A stretch of 64,000 nucleotides of DNA, taken from Takakia lepidozioides. Taxonomy: Eukaryota; Streptophyta; Takakiopsida; Takakiales; Takakiaceae. Of this stretch, positions 45,501 to 55,702 are shown piece by piece. The stretch is taken from the NCBI GenBank assembly GCA_030704615.1, contig CM060731.1, forward strand, positions 20,150,001 through 20,214,000, written 5' to 3'. Below the pieces are notes generated by a model that was not told where the DNA came from, did no database searches, and was given only the letters and a program-made list of their open reading frames with translations. Positions within the stretch are counted from its first letter, which is position 1, and the number at the start of each line of letters is the position of its first letter. The position numbers and the translations under genes are program-made.

Positions 45501-46500
45501 TTGCATCTTGTGGCAGATCACTTGTCACGCCTATCAACAGGAGAGCCCGCCACAGGAGTAGACGACCAATTACCTGATGCGAGTTTATTTGCAGTGGAGG
45601 TGCAGGGAAGTGCAGATGATTGGTCAGATTGGCAGTGGCCAATCAGATACTACCTTACTCATGGTCAGTGCCCACCTAGTTATGGAAAGGAGCAGAGGAA
45701 GAGAATCGCTATCAAGGCTTTACCTTATACTATGGTAGGGGGCAAAATGTATAAGCTAGGACCTGATGGAGTACTTAAATGATGCTTGTACCACCATGAA
45801 GTAAATAAAGTTTTGGAGGAAGTTCATAAAGGATTGGCTGGAGGTCATTTTGGAGAAGAGACTACCAGTAGAAAGATACTACTTGCAGGTTACTGGTGGC
45901 CTACTTTGTTCAAGGATGTACACAAGTATTGTAAGAGTTGTGATGAGTGCCATAGGCTAGGACCATTGCAGAGATCTAGGAAGATGGCTTTGCATCCTAC
46001 GATGCCTACTGAACCATTTCAGAAATGGGGACTAGACTTTGTTGGACCAATTAACCCACCAGCCAAGAATACACAGAACAAGTATATAATCACAGCCACT
46101 GATTATACTACAAAGTGGGTGGAAGCTAAAGCTCTGAGGGACAACACAGCTAAGTCCACAACAAGGTTCCTGTATGAGAACATACTTACACGATTTGGCT
46201 GTCCCCTAGAATTTATCAGTGACCAGGGAAGTCACTTCATTAATGAGACCATTGAACTATTGACTAAAGAGTTCATGATTGTGCATAGGAAGAGTACAAA
46301 TGGGCAGGCAGAAGCTACTAACAAAATACTATGTATTATCTTGGCTAAGATATAAGTCGATGCAAACAGAACAGATTGGGATACAAAGCTTCTGACAGCT
46401 TTGTGGTCATACAGGACTTCATATAAAGTCAACACTAAGTACACCATACCAATTAGTTTATGGTATGAAAGCTTTACTTCCAGTGGAATTCTTGTTACCT
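45501..46500 (+). pseudogene. Ty3/gypsy integrase
   Basis: After LHLVADHLSRL the frame reaches the integrase: an HHCC zinc domain ([36 protein letters not shown]) and a catalytic core with [21 protein letters not shown] and [12 protein letters not shown]. Breaks are TGA at 45781, TAA at 46354 and a one-base insertion near 46440, just before the GMKALLPVEFLLPTMR block. All D,D,E region motifs are recognisable, so the gene was intact before decay. Confidence 0.88.
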
Positions 46501-47898
46501 ACCATGAGAACTGAATGGGGAAGGAGAATGGAATTGGAAGATTCAATTAAGGTCAGGAAACATGAATTATACCATGTGGAAGAAACACGTGCTAAAGCAG
46601 CTGATAACATGACCAGAATTCAGATGAAGAGGAAGGATCAGTTTGATGAAGGTAAATTAAAGACTTTTAAGACGGGAGATTTGGTACTGTGGTTGCAGAA
46701 GAAGGGGAAGATTAAAGCTTCTAAGCTTAAATCACCATGGAAAGGACCTTATGTCATACAGAAGATGTATGATAATAACACCGCCATGTTACAAACCATT
46801 AACAAAGAAATGCTGGGAAGAGTCAATGCCAATAAGTTGAAGAGGTACAGTGGTATCCATGACAAACCATTGCAGCACGATTTGCATGTTGAAACGCAAA
46901 AACAGTCATGGGTTGCGCCAGTGATACCAACGGAGTATAGAGCACTTGTCGCTAAGCCAAACGTGTATGACCAGGGCGGGAAGTACAGGTGTTCACATAG
47001 CTATCACAGCCCACCACAGTGCCACACAGCCTATCACAGCCCATCACAGCGTGACAGCTTATCACAGCCATCACAATGTCACACAACCTATCACAGTTCA
47101 CCACTGTTAGACACAACTTGTCACAGCCCAACACAGCCCATGCGGGTTACACAGTCCATTGGGTCAGTGACAGGTGGACGCGGGTTAACGTCAGAAAAGT
47201 GGCTGTCAAGTGACGAAGAAGTTTGGAAGTCAAACTCGGAGAATATGCCACGCGGAGAGGGGAAGTCGGGGGCATGTCTAAAAACGGACACGTGGCCACT
47301 AAGGCGAAGCACACCGCACTGCATAAATTGCAAGAGTGGGTTTCATCATGCAAGAGGACAAATCGGGCCGTCAAAGTATCTACCCGGTACATCAGCTAAG
47401 ACTATTTGTGGACCCATTAATGCATTCAGAGCAAGGGTAACGGAACCCTTTCCGAGTACAAAAAAGAGGGACTTATGCCACATGTGCTGTCCTACTGGAC
47501 ATTCCAGGTGGGAATGTCCACGGAGGGGGGTGGAATTAAGAAGTTACCTAAGCAGGCAACAGCCAATCAGGAGTGAGAATTTCATGCAGGTGGTTCCCTC
47601 CAAGAAACAAGAACAAGAAATAGGAAGTGTTATGAGCGGAAGAGTCGGGGTGGCTCCGAATAGCCAGTGTCTCGACGGGAGGGGCAATCAAAGCACTAGC
47701 TTTGTAGCTATGGCGGATTTAACGGATTACACACTCGCTTTACTTCTTACGCAGTGGCGCAAAGACGGACGAATTGAGAGTACATTTTCTCTCACTCGAT
47801 ACTTGCAAGCCCCACAGGGTGAAAGCATGGTAGGGTCGGCCCAAAATGGAAGTCCCAAACAGTTTATTTTTGCATTTTATATATATAGGACTCAATGA
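46465..47898 (+). CDS. Integrase C-terminus plus long extension with extra zinc knuckle
   Basis: An uninterrupted frame of 477 codons. The first 130 residues are the integrase tail (RKHELYHVEETRAKAADNMT, TGDLVLWLQKKGK, SPWKGPYVIQKMY, KRYSG). The rest is unusual. A Ser/His/Cys-rich stretch of repeats (YHSPPQCHTAYHSPSQ) occupies about residues 172-215. It is followed by a CINCKSGFHH motif and, near residue 335, CHMCCPTGHSRWEC, a clean C-x2-C-x4-H-x4-C knuckle. Such knuckles normally sit in gag, not after integrase. The ATG at 46465 is internal to the ancient polyprotein, so the true start is the integrase itself. Function of the extension is unknown. Confidence 0.6.
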   Translation: MKALLPVEFLLPTMRTEWGRRMELEDSIKVRKHELYHVEETRAKAADNMTRIQMKRKDQFDEGKLKTFKTGDLVLWLQKKGKIKASKLKSPWKGPYVIQKMYDNNTAMLQTINKEMLGRVNANKLKRYSGIHDKPLQHDLHVETQKQSWVAPVIPTEYRALVAKPNVYDQGGKYRCSHSYHSPPQCHTAYHSPSQRDSLSQPSQCHTTYHSSPLLDTTCHSPTQPMRVTQSIGSVTGGRGLTSEKWLSSDEEVWKSNSENMPRGEGKSGACLKTDTWPLRRSTPHCINCKSGFHHARGQIGPSKYLPGTSAKTICGPINAFRARVTEPFPSTKKRDLCHMCCPTGHSRWECPRRGVELRSYLSRQQPIRSENFMQVVPSKKQEQEIGSVMSGRVGVAPNSQCLDGRGNQSTSFVAMADLTDYTLALLLTQWRKDGRIESTFSLTRYLQAPQGESMVGSAQNGSPKQFIFAFYIYRTQ

Positions 47899-48519
47899 AG
47901 ATGTTAAGTTGGAATTTTTTATGGATTATGAAGCAAAATCTAGACCATTGTTGACATTTCGAACATAATGAAATTTGAATCAGACAAATCTGACAAGATT
48001 TGAAAATCCATATAAGTCCATGAGTGCATGAAGCTTGTGCGGTCTCAACGGGTGATATGCCCTTCATGGACTCATTGGGAAATGAATCCGACATCCATTG
48101 TAGATGGAAAATTTAACCACCTTCATTGATCTCCCCTGTTATATGAAAATCTGGTTCAAAGGTCAAAATTTCCTCCCCTACAAGTTTTAGACGTAATTAA
48201 ATATTTATAAATTTTGTGAATTAGCACATCGATTTTGGACATGCAATCTTCATTATTTTTTATATCTCCTTTCACAATAAGATGGATTGAAAGCTTATGG
48301 AGGGAAATATGCCTACAAAATTTAGAATCGAACCCACCTATGAAGACTTGCAAATTTTCAATCTATGAATTGATGTCAATAAAGGGTGAGATTGATAAAT
48401 AAACCTAGGGAGGTAGCATGATATCATATGTATGTAGTCTTCAAGGTTTCACAAATAGGTTTGTCTAAACATACATTGTCCATGAAAGTGGAGTCGAGGA
48501 CTCCCATATTCTGCCAGTT
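47899..48519 (+). other. Non-coding spacer in the gypsy 3' region
   Basis: AT-rich sequence with no supportable frame between the integrase extension and the following reading frames. No LTR was identified within it. Confidence 0.4.
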
Positions 48520-51071
48520 TTGGGTGGACCCTATCTTGCATTGACCCCACAGGCTTACACGCACTTACCTGTTCCATTCTGTGCCAACCATACCTTTATG
48601 CTTTGTGCCCTGCAAGCTTTCCTTCAGCTGTTTCAAACAAGGCATTTTTGTTTGTCTAGAATGAAGAGAGTGAGGGGAATGGAGGATATCAGGGTGAAGA
48701 GCACCACGATTCTGCAGAAGCAAACAATTGCTACACCGCAGGCAGTGCAGCTGCTGAGGGAGTTGCGATTGGAGGGGCTGCTACGCAAGGACTGGTCCTT
48801 GCATCATCGGCAGTATATGATTCAATTTCTTCAGAACTTTGAGCCTCGGAGAGTTACCCAGGTGAAGGGAATAGATATAGAGATTACTCCCCAGTACTTG
48901 CAGCAATTGTTTGATTTGTCATCAGGACATGTGGATGTGGATGAGCACATGGCAAGATTGCAGATAGGGAATTTGTTCCAAGAAGGGAGTTTCTTTACGA
49001 CTCAAGGTTACGCTTGTACCAAAGCCGAGTACCCAGGGCTCAGAGAAGTTGGCCAAATATTGAACGTTCTGTTTGCCATGAAACAGAACCAACAATATTT
49101 GAGCAGGTCATTCACAGAGGAGATCCTGAAAGCTTTGAGGGGAGAGGATGTAGCTTGGGCGAGGTTAATGTACAATGGTTTCGTGGACGAGATGAAGAGG
49201 TTACAGGGCACTGCTGCTAAGTCTCCGATCATTGTGTCTGGTCCAGTCATTGCCCAAATCATTCTTGACTCTTGCATACATGATACTCGGGAACGTAAGG
49301 AGATGGGAGTGTTTGAGGCAGTAACCACTGCAATTGAAGAGCAAGGCTCTTCACATAGTGAGGGTGGACTGGCAAGGCAACACCAGTCTTAGAGACAAAA
49401 GCGGGGTATGACTGTAGTGGTGGATCCACTGGCTTCACGGAAACCACAAGATGATGTTTCCCAAGCTCTTATGCAGGATGGGGCACAACAGCACATAGGG
49501 CTATTATTATTGGAAGCACGGCCTTCGGAGAGGGAAGAGGAAGTCAATTCGGTACCACAGCCACCACAGCCAGTTGACTCAGTTATCTTAGAGGTTCCAC
49601 AGTTAGAACATGCTGTGACACCACCCCCAATTGCTCTGGACGGAAAAAGGTTGGACATTCCCACTACAGAGCAGGTCGTGGCCGAAATTGAGAAGGGTGA
49701 CCTTCTCTATGAAAATTCTGGCTTGGTAAGGGAATCAGTGGTTCCAGAGGTGCAAAGTTTGTCAAGGGAAAACCCTGCTGTGCATGTAATACCCACACCT
49801 GTGACGGAGGTACCAGGGGTAGAATATAAGGACACTGCAGCACCTGTGGAGGATGAGGTGGTTCAGGAAGAGGATCTGGTGGGGCAATGGCCTGAATGGT
49901 TGGTGAGGCATCACACTATGGAGGATCAGGGAGAACAGCAGCAAGTTCACCATGATGACCCCTAGCAGGCCATGCTTATGAGTTCCATAAGCAGGACACT
50001 TAATTTGTTGGGCACTTATGTGAAATCCTATGTTCCATCTACCCAATTGGCAACTTTGAGGGAGGAACTCAGGAAGGAGTTTGAGGCTCGCATTGCCACT
50101 AAGTGTGCTAACAAGGTAGATGAGGAGGTCAATTTCAAGTTACAGCAAGAGTTGGAGGACACAAAGGCTGCCTTACAGTTGGCCAAGGGACATTTGATTG
50201 AAGCAGGTCTCGAGGAGGACCAATTACATGAAGCACATAAGCAACAGTTATACCAATTGCAGGTGAAGCATGAAGGCAAGTTGCAAGAAGTGAACGTACT
50301 ATATACATAGTTGGAGGCAGTACATTAGAGGATGACCATACAATGTGCTACACTCACAACTACTCTAGAGCAAACTGCATTAGAAGTTAACAGACAAGGG
50401 GAGAGATGTATGAGGGCAGAAGCTGAGATAATAGAGCAAGCAAAACTCATTGTTGATATGAAGGATACAATTTGTCACAATGAGAATACTTTCAAACAAT
50501 ACAGACAGGTTGAGGCTGACCATGAGAGGTACATCCTGGAGTTGCAACAAACAGTCATGGTCAATAGAAATGAACTCTCTGTGGCTAACAAGGCATGGAA
50601 GGAAGCCAATAATTTGGCTGCTACTATGCGGGCCTGGTTGAACCTCATGCGAAGCGCATGGAGGCTTTACAGCAGCAGTCAGATGTGTACAGACTCACGG
50701 AGGAGCAGACTCTCAGGGGTGCCACGCAGGACTTGGTGGATAACCACCTTATGCAGGTCTGGTTAGCACAAGGGCCGGTAGAAGGCAAAGCACCAAGGAA
50801 GCTCACCCAGGGCGAGATGAATGACCTCAGATTGCAGGTGCAGAACATTGCCACGACTACTATAGACAATGTCTATAGTAGGATAGCGGAGCTACAAGAG
50901 GATGTGGAAGGCATGCAGACTCAAGTGGATGACCTAAGTTCAAATATTGACAAGAGAGTCTTTGTTCCTGAGGAGCAGCTGATGGCTACTTATTTACATG
51001 CCAGGACTCTAATTTGTCATGCACCTAAGCATCGTGCCACAACATACATCGCTGTCCACCATACATTATAA
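48520..51071 (+). pseudogene. Unknown retroelement-borne coiled-coil protein (ORF X, 5' part)
   Basis: One reading frame runs from 48520 to 50640, broken by four stops, all TAG (49390, 49963, 50308 and 50323). It shifts to another frame to continue to about 51030. The first 290 residues are helical and look globular (LRELRLEGLLRKDWSLHHRQ, IDIEITPQYLQQLFDLSSGH, FFTTQGYACTKAEYPGLREV). A Pro/Glu/Val-rich linker and a long heptad-rich coiled coil follow (KLQQELEDTKAALQLAKGHL, ELQEDVEGMQTQVDDLSSNI). No domain is recognised. The position between integrase and the polypurine tract is that of the env-like frame in Athila-type elements, but no membrane segment or signal peptide is evident. An insertion block follows at 51032. 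Confidence 0.55.
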
Positions 51072-52007
51072 GCACACAATCCTAGAAAGTTATGCCACAA
51101 TAGATAATGGAAGTGAACACACAATGGAAACACTCCACTCATGAATCCACTCAAAGCCAAGGGCACCTTTGCTAAATGAATCCACCCTACAAAGCCCTCA
51201 CCACACTCCCTCTCAATACCTAGAGCTATGGAGGTGGGAGAGGCTCATGGAGGCTCAACTACAAGAAGATGAGCCTCCTCAACACTCACAAGGGGAATGT
51301 CTCAAGTGAGGCTCAACACCTCACTTGGCATGTGAGACCAAATGAAGTCCCAACACACAAAATATAAATATAAATATCTAAAATGTCCTAGTTAACTAGA
51401 AGTAGGTAATTCTAGATAACCATGACTAAAACCATGACAGCTGTCGTGTACCTAAACATAGTGCCACAACATACATCGCTGTCCACCACACAATCTAAGC
51501 ACACAATCCTAGAAAGCTATACCACAATCGCCCCCCTAGCTGGTGGTTAGGTCCCTCTAACTCCAGATAGCTACAAGATGTAACAGCCACAGCCGTACTA
51601 AGTCCTCTATCACTGTTCCTATTGTACTCAAACTCTATAGACCAGCCTCCATGAGCCTCTCCCACCTCCATAGCTCTAGGTATTGAGAGGGAGTGTGGTG
51701 AGGGCTTTGTAGGGTGGATTCCTTTAGCAAAGGTGCCCTTGGCTTGACTTAGTTTATGTGATTGAGTGGATTCATGAGTGGAGTGTTTCCACTGTGTGTT
51801 CACTTCCATTATCACTACAAGAAGATGAGCCCTCCTCAACACTCACAAGGGGAAAACCCATCCCCATGTCCCAAGTGAGGTTTGACACCTCACTTGGCAT
51901 GTGAGACCAAATGAAGTCCCAACATACAAAATACAAATATAAATATCCAAAATGTCTTAGTTAACTAGAAGTAGGTAATTCTAGTTAACCATGACTAAAA
52001 CCATGAC
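51032..52007. repeat. Composite repeat block inserted in ORF X
   Basis: Three repeat pairs are interleaved. A direct pair of about 70 bp (GTGCCACAACATACATCGCT) lies at 51032-51101 and 51459-51530. An inverted pair of about 150 bp (TAGAGCTATGGAGGTGGGAG and complement) lies at 51112-51258 and 51650-51815. A direct pair of about 180 bp (CTTGGCATGTGAGACCAAAT) lies at 51262-51440 and 51815-52007. The block interrupts the coiled-coil frame, which resumes with a recognisable Pro/Val-rich linker at 52020. It may be two rearranged copies of a short LTR-like or foldback element. Confidence 0.75.
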
Positions 52008-53197
52008 AAATTTTTCAGTCTTCTTCGCAGGGGGTGCAGGAGATGCCAGTGGTAGAAGGGCCAGTGGTACCAATACCACAGCAGGTGCCTGTGCAGGTAG
52101 CTGACCCTGTTGCTACTACAGCCAAACCACAGCCTGAGGTATGGGGGGATGCTGCTTTTAACCCACCTAGGACTCCTGCTGCACGGGAGTACAGTCGGGC
52201 TATGATTATGCCCTTCAACCAAATTCCCATTGTGCTGGATTTGGCTTGGAAAGAATTTAGTCCTCTGCAGTCGTTGGCACATTACTACTAGATCATGCGC
52301 ATTTGGTTGCCAGTGGCAACTCGGACTAAGGTTCTTCCGAACAATCGACCCATTGAGGATCATCACTTTGCGAGGTACTGGTCTGAGGCAGGTACCATGT
52401 TGAAGGAATTAATTGTCTTCCAGGTTGTACATGGGTACATCTAAGACCAAGGAGGTATCTAGTATTGTCATGGGCTGTGGATTATACTATGCTACTTGTT
52501 TTCTGGCATGTTATCACATTGAGCAGCAGAAGATGCAATCACGATTTCTGAGTTATTCCAGTGGGGATCATTGGGTCTTACCTTCAGTGCCACCTCATAT
52601 ATACCTATATGATGTAAAAGTTATGATGCAGAAGGATTCCCAACTTCGTTCATGGTTTAATTCGGCTTGAACAATTTGACAACACAGAAATTCGGCCCTG
52701 AGGATATTTTCTTTAAGGGACATAAAGCCTGGAAATACTTACACTGTTCCAAAGTCATTGGCACATCTCTCACCTATACGGATAAAGAGTTAAGGACGTT
52801 CACTAATTTTGCTTGCAAGCGCTTACAGCAAGTTGTACAGTTTAAACTTCCAGACATGGTGGGACCACATTGTATGCCACACAAGATTCCACTTAAAGTT
52901 CGGCCTTTAAAACACCTACGGGGGGACGAGGATTCTGATACTACTGTTTCTTCAGAGGTCTCTTTTGACATGGCAGAGGACTATGCACTTCAGATGGCAG
53001 AGAAGAAACGACGGGGATCTCCTATGCCTGAGAGGTTACCTCGTTATCAGCCAAAAGAGGGTCAGACATTTCCAGGTAGTGCTCAATCATCTCCATCAGC
53101 TAGTGACAAGACTCGGGCTCGCACACGGAGTCCTTCACAAGACTCTCACCGACAAAAGGGTGCTCGTTCACAAAGGTTTGCTAATCCTAAACACTAA
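52008..53197 (+). pseudogene. ORF X, 3' part
   Basis: The frame resumes after the insertion with VVEGPVVPIPQQVPVQVADP, DLAWKEFSPLQSLAHYY, a TAG stop at about 52289, then IMRIWLPVATRTKVLPNNRP. It continues in other frames through YLYDVKVMMQKDSQLRSWF and WKYLHCSKVIGTSLTYTDKE to a basic, Ser/Arg-rich end (TRARTRSPSQDSHRQKGARS), closing with TAA at 53195-53197. No domain is recognised. The charged Ser/Arg tail suggests nucleic-acid binding or nuclear location, as inference only. Confidence 0.5.
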
Positions 53198-53218
53198 ACC
53201 GTGAGGACACGACTTTTT

Positions 53219-53232
53219 GAGAGGGGGAGGGG
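53219..53232 (+). promoter_or_regulatory. Polypurine tract and probable 3' LTR start
   Basis: GAGAGGGGGAGGGG is followed by TAATGTTAGAGGG. A purine run just before a TG(TT) start is the usual primer site for plus-strand DNA synthesis in LTR elements. The LTR would then begin at about 53236. Its far end and a 5' copy were not found in the window. Confidence 0.6.
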
Positions 53233-53235
53233 TAA

Positions 53236-54100
53236 TGTTAGAGGGCTGCTTGGGACTTAGACGCTTTTACGGGTTCTGTCGGGTACCCTTATTTTTTGCA
53301 CAGACTGAGACCAACATGAGTCTTAGGGGTGGCAGAAGCAGGCTTTAGGGGGGTTACACAGCCCGACACAGCTCGGCACAGCTTGACACAGCCTGTCACA
53401 GTACATGGGGAACAGTTATCATTGACAGGGAACGACTGTGAGGGAACGACATCTGCAGAGGGAACGTGTTACTTCAGGGTGACGGTTAGTTAGTTAGGTG
53501 GTTAGAACAGCTTGCGGGTAGATTAGGAGAGCGGCAACGGGAAGGGGATCACTTCTGGAGGAGGGCGACTTGTTCAGGAGAGGAGGAGACGTAACGGGGA
53601 GCAGGAAACAGTGGAGAGGAGATGATGACTTGAATGAGGCTTAATTCATGCAAGCTGTAGAATTATACAGTAGGATAGAATAGAGACACCATGGCATATG
53701 CATGATACATGATTAATCTTAAATCCGATACTGAATCGATACAAACATACTGTATAGAGAGACACGAGAGAAGTTGTGGATTGAATGCATGATTAACTGG
53801 AACTTAGTAGATACTGAAGCAAACTGATGCTTCAATATACACGATAAGGTAAATTGATAACATGAAGGCAGGAAAGAATACAAATAGGAAGCACAACCAT
53901 GATTCACTAGCTGCAGGTCATGACTGATTGTTCTAAGCGGGCTGAGTGCTTAGAGATATCCAACTCTTCTATCTTGGAGTTTCCACCTCGGATAGCGAAG
54001 GGATGGGTGAGTCAAAGCCGCTCGACAAAGATGTGGTGCACGATGTGGCCATTGACTACTATGGAAAGCGACGACTGTTAGTACCATGATTTGGTATTCT
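53236..54100 (+). repeat. Probable 3' LTR sequence (end undefined)
   Basis: Begins TGTTAGAGGGCTGC. It contains a CACAGC(C/T)-rich run (CACAGCCCGACACAGCTCGG) at 53352-53401, similar in style to the CACAGCC repeats at 47005-47140 after the integrase. No coding region is supportable. The 3' limit is not visible, and no second copy exists in the window for comparison. Confidence 0.4.
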
Positions 54101-54109
54101 TCTTGCTGT

Positions 54110-54360
54110 TTACAAGGTTCTTCGGAGAGTCAGCTTGGTCTTAGCAGGTCGTGCTTCAATCTCTGCTCGCTCAGCTGCACACTGTGGTGGTTCTTATGGA
54201 CCAATCCGACATACCGGACTACAGACACTAGCAACACACACAAGAGGTCTGTTTGGGTTCATGGTCAGTCAAATCCTCCATGGGTCATGACACAGGGTCG
54301 AGGAGAATGTGGTGAGGGCACCTTCTTCTTTGACCTATTTCAGGCTGTTTTGCCCTCTCA
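54110..54360 (+). repeat. Copy of CACTA-borne segment, inverted relative to 41540-41790
   Basis: About 250 bp align with the complement of 41540-41790, with small indels. The open frame through it (TYRTTDTSNTHKRS, GTFFFDLFQAVLPS) is shared with the CACTA copies. This may be a solo fragment of the CACTA family, or a piece of the same unknown host gene. Confidence 0.7.
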
Positions 54361-54429
54361 GTACGAGAAGTTCCGAGAGCGCCGGATTGCTGCCATAAAG
54401 GAGGTGGACTTATGGTGTCACTTCACCAC

Positions 54430-54560
54430 AAGGGCTACTGCCTTCCAGCTGAAAGGTGGACACCTTCATAACACACCAGACCGTGGTTTGAACCCACAAC
54501 CACATCCAACGTGGTATGTGCTTTTACCACTAGGCTACATGCTGGTTGTCCTTGTGAGGG
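54430..54560 (-). mobile_element. tRNA-derived SINE-like element
   Basis: On the minus strand an A box TAGCCTAGTGG (54537-54527) is followed 32 bases later by a B box GGTTCAAACC (54494-54485), the internal RNA polymerase III promoter spacing of a tRNA. The flanking bases do not pair as a full acceptor stem, so it is a SINE head rather than a working tRNA. The tail and target duplication were not resolved. Confidence 0.6.
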
Positions 54561-55079
54561 TATATAAAGAGAGCCGGCTCTCTTCCAGTGCGTCTTACTA
54601 TCTATTAAGTTACTACTTACTAGTACCTAGGCTATGCACACGCAGGCCCCCAAAAATATCTGTAAACAACGGTACACCATTCCATAATTAATTGATAGAA
54701 TAGTTAGCTGAGATGAATAAGAGCCCCCCAAGTTTGCATGGGCCTGTCCATTTAGAGGATGGTCCAAGAATTTAAAAGAGGATATATTATAAGCTACACA
54801 AGGATTTGAAGAAATAGCAGTTGTGTAAGGGGATAAAAAAAGAAAAGAAAAAAGATAGGTAAAAATGCCACAGCTATTAAATGGGGGATGGTTCGGGCGG
54901 CAAATTGGGGTAAGTAGAGTCCAGGTGTAACGGATGACACGTTTTGACATTTGGTACAGTCAAACCTCTTTAATAGTTATCAGTTGGGAGTAGGGAAAAG
55001 TTAACCAGTAGAGATAATGTAACTAGTAGTTGTAGAGAGGTTGTGGGCCCACTTACATCACTTTTATACATACATAGGG

Positions 55080-55641
55080 CTCTCATTTTTTAATAATAGG
55101 GTCATGAATGCACGGGTGGGCCCCGCCAGTACGACCCTTGGGGTGAGCTCATAAGCCCACCGCCCATTCACCGCGTGGGCGAGATTCTGAAATTTTTCTA
55201 AGTCCTTGTTCATGTACGTGGCGGACCTTCTAACAGACTGGGCAGACCCTCCAACAGACCGACTCCAACCTTCTAGCGGACAGGCAGGCAGACTCTCCAG
55301 CAGACCGACGAGCGGACTGGCACCTCTCCAGCAGACCGGTAGACTTTCCAAGCAGACCCCCCCTCCGGCATACCGGCTTGGACCCTCCAATAGACCAGCA
55401 GACCCTTCGACAAAATATATAATTAATAACAAACATTACTACCATGGTACAACCTAATGAGATTTGAACACCACACTTTGTGTATACCATTCATTGCTCT
55501 TAACCACCACACTACCCACCGCTATCTACAAACCCATGCAATAACTAATGCTTTATGTGTATATTGTGGGCCTGCCACACGCAGGCCCCGCCGCAGCCAC
55601 ATGTGCGGACATTCATGACCCTATTATTGTTAAATGAGAAG
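55080..55641. mobile_element. 562-bp MITE with about 30-bp terminal inverted repeats
   Basis: The left end CTCTCATTTTTTAATAATAG (then GGTCATGAATG) is mirrored at the right end by CATTCATGACCCTATTATTG (then TTAAATGAGAAG). Inside are GTCTGCTGG-type minisatellite units on the minus strand (55210-55410) and a tRNA-like stretch at 55459-55514. There is no coding capacity. The terminus resembles that at 32571. Confidence 0.8.
55459..55514 (-). other. tRNA-like A/B box pair inside the MITE
   Basis: The minus strand reads TAGTGTGGTGG (55514-55504, weak A box), then GTGTTCAAATCTC (55471-55459, B-box-like). The spacing suits a tRNA-derived promoter, but the A box lacks one conserved A. Possibly a second SINE head absorbed by the MITE. 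Confidence 0.35.
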
Positions 55642-55702
55642 CTATAATATATTATAAACGACTATCGAGTCTAGATCATTTCTAAGTTAACTATTACAGA
55701 GG

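Larger units (their letters stand above)
54957..55702. mobile_element. Possible pogo/Tigger-type terminal region
   Basis: CAGTCAAACCTCTTTAATAG at 54957 resembles the termini of pogo/Tigger elements. A related inverted block TAACTATTACAGAGG lies at 55688-55702, sharing CCTCT(T/G)TAATAGTTA on the complement. The pair encloses the MITE at 55080-55641. Either this is a small Tigger-derived MITE, or 54957 is the outer end of the large Tigger element whose transposase lies at 56020-56163 and 63129-63960. Confidence 0.5.

Noticed and set aside
47000-47900. 3' LTR of the gypsy element directly after integrase
   Set aside because: The CACAGCC repeats resemble those in the probable LTR at 53236, but the reading frame stays open through them with a zinc knuckle, and no polypurine tract or TG start precedes them.
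51032-52007. CRISPR-like or tandem array
   Set aside because: The repeats are long, few, in mixed orientation and interleaved, and the host is a eukaryote. They are remnants of an inserted element.
54086-54691. A 201-codon frame as a host gene
   Set aside because: Its first half is the same segment found inverted in the CACTA element, and its second half reads through a tRNA-derived SINE on the opposite strand.
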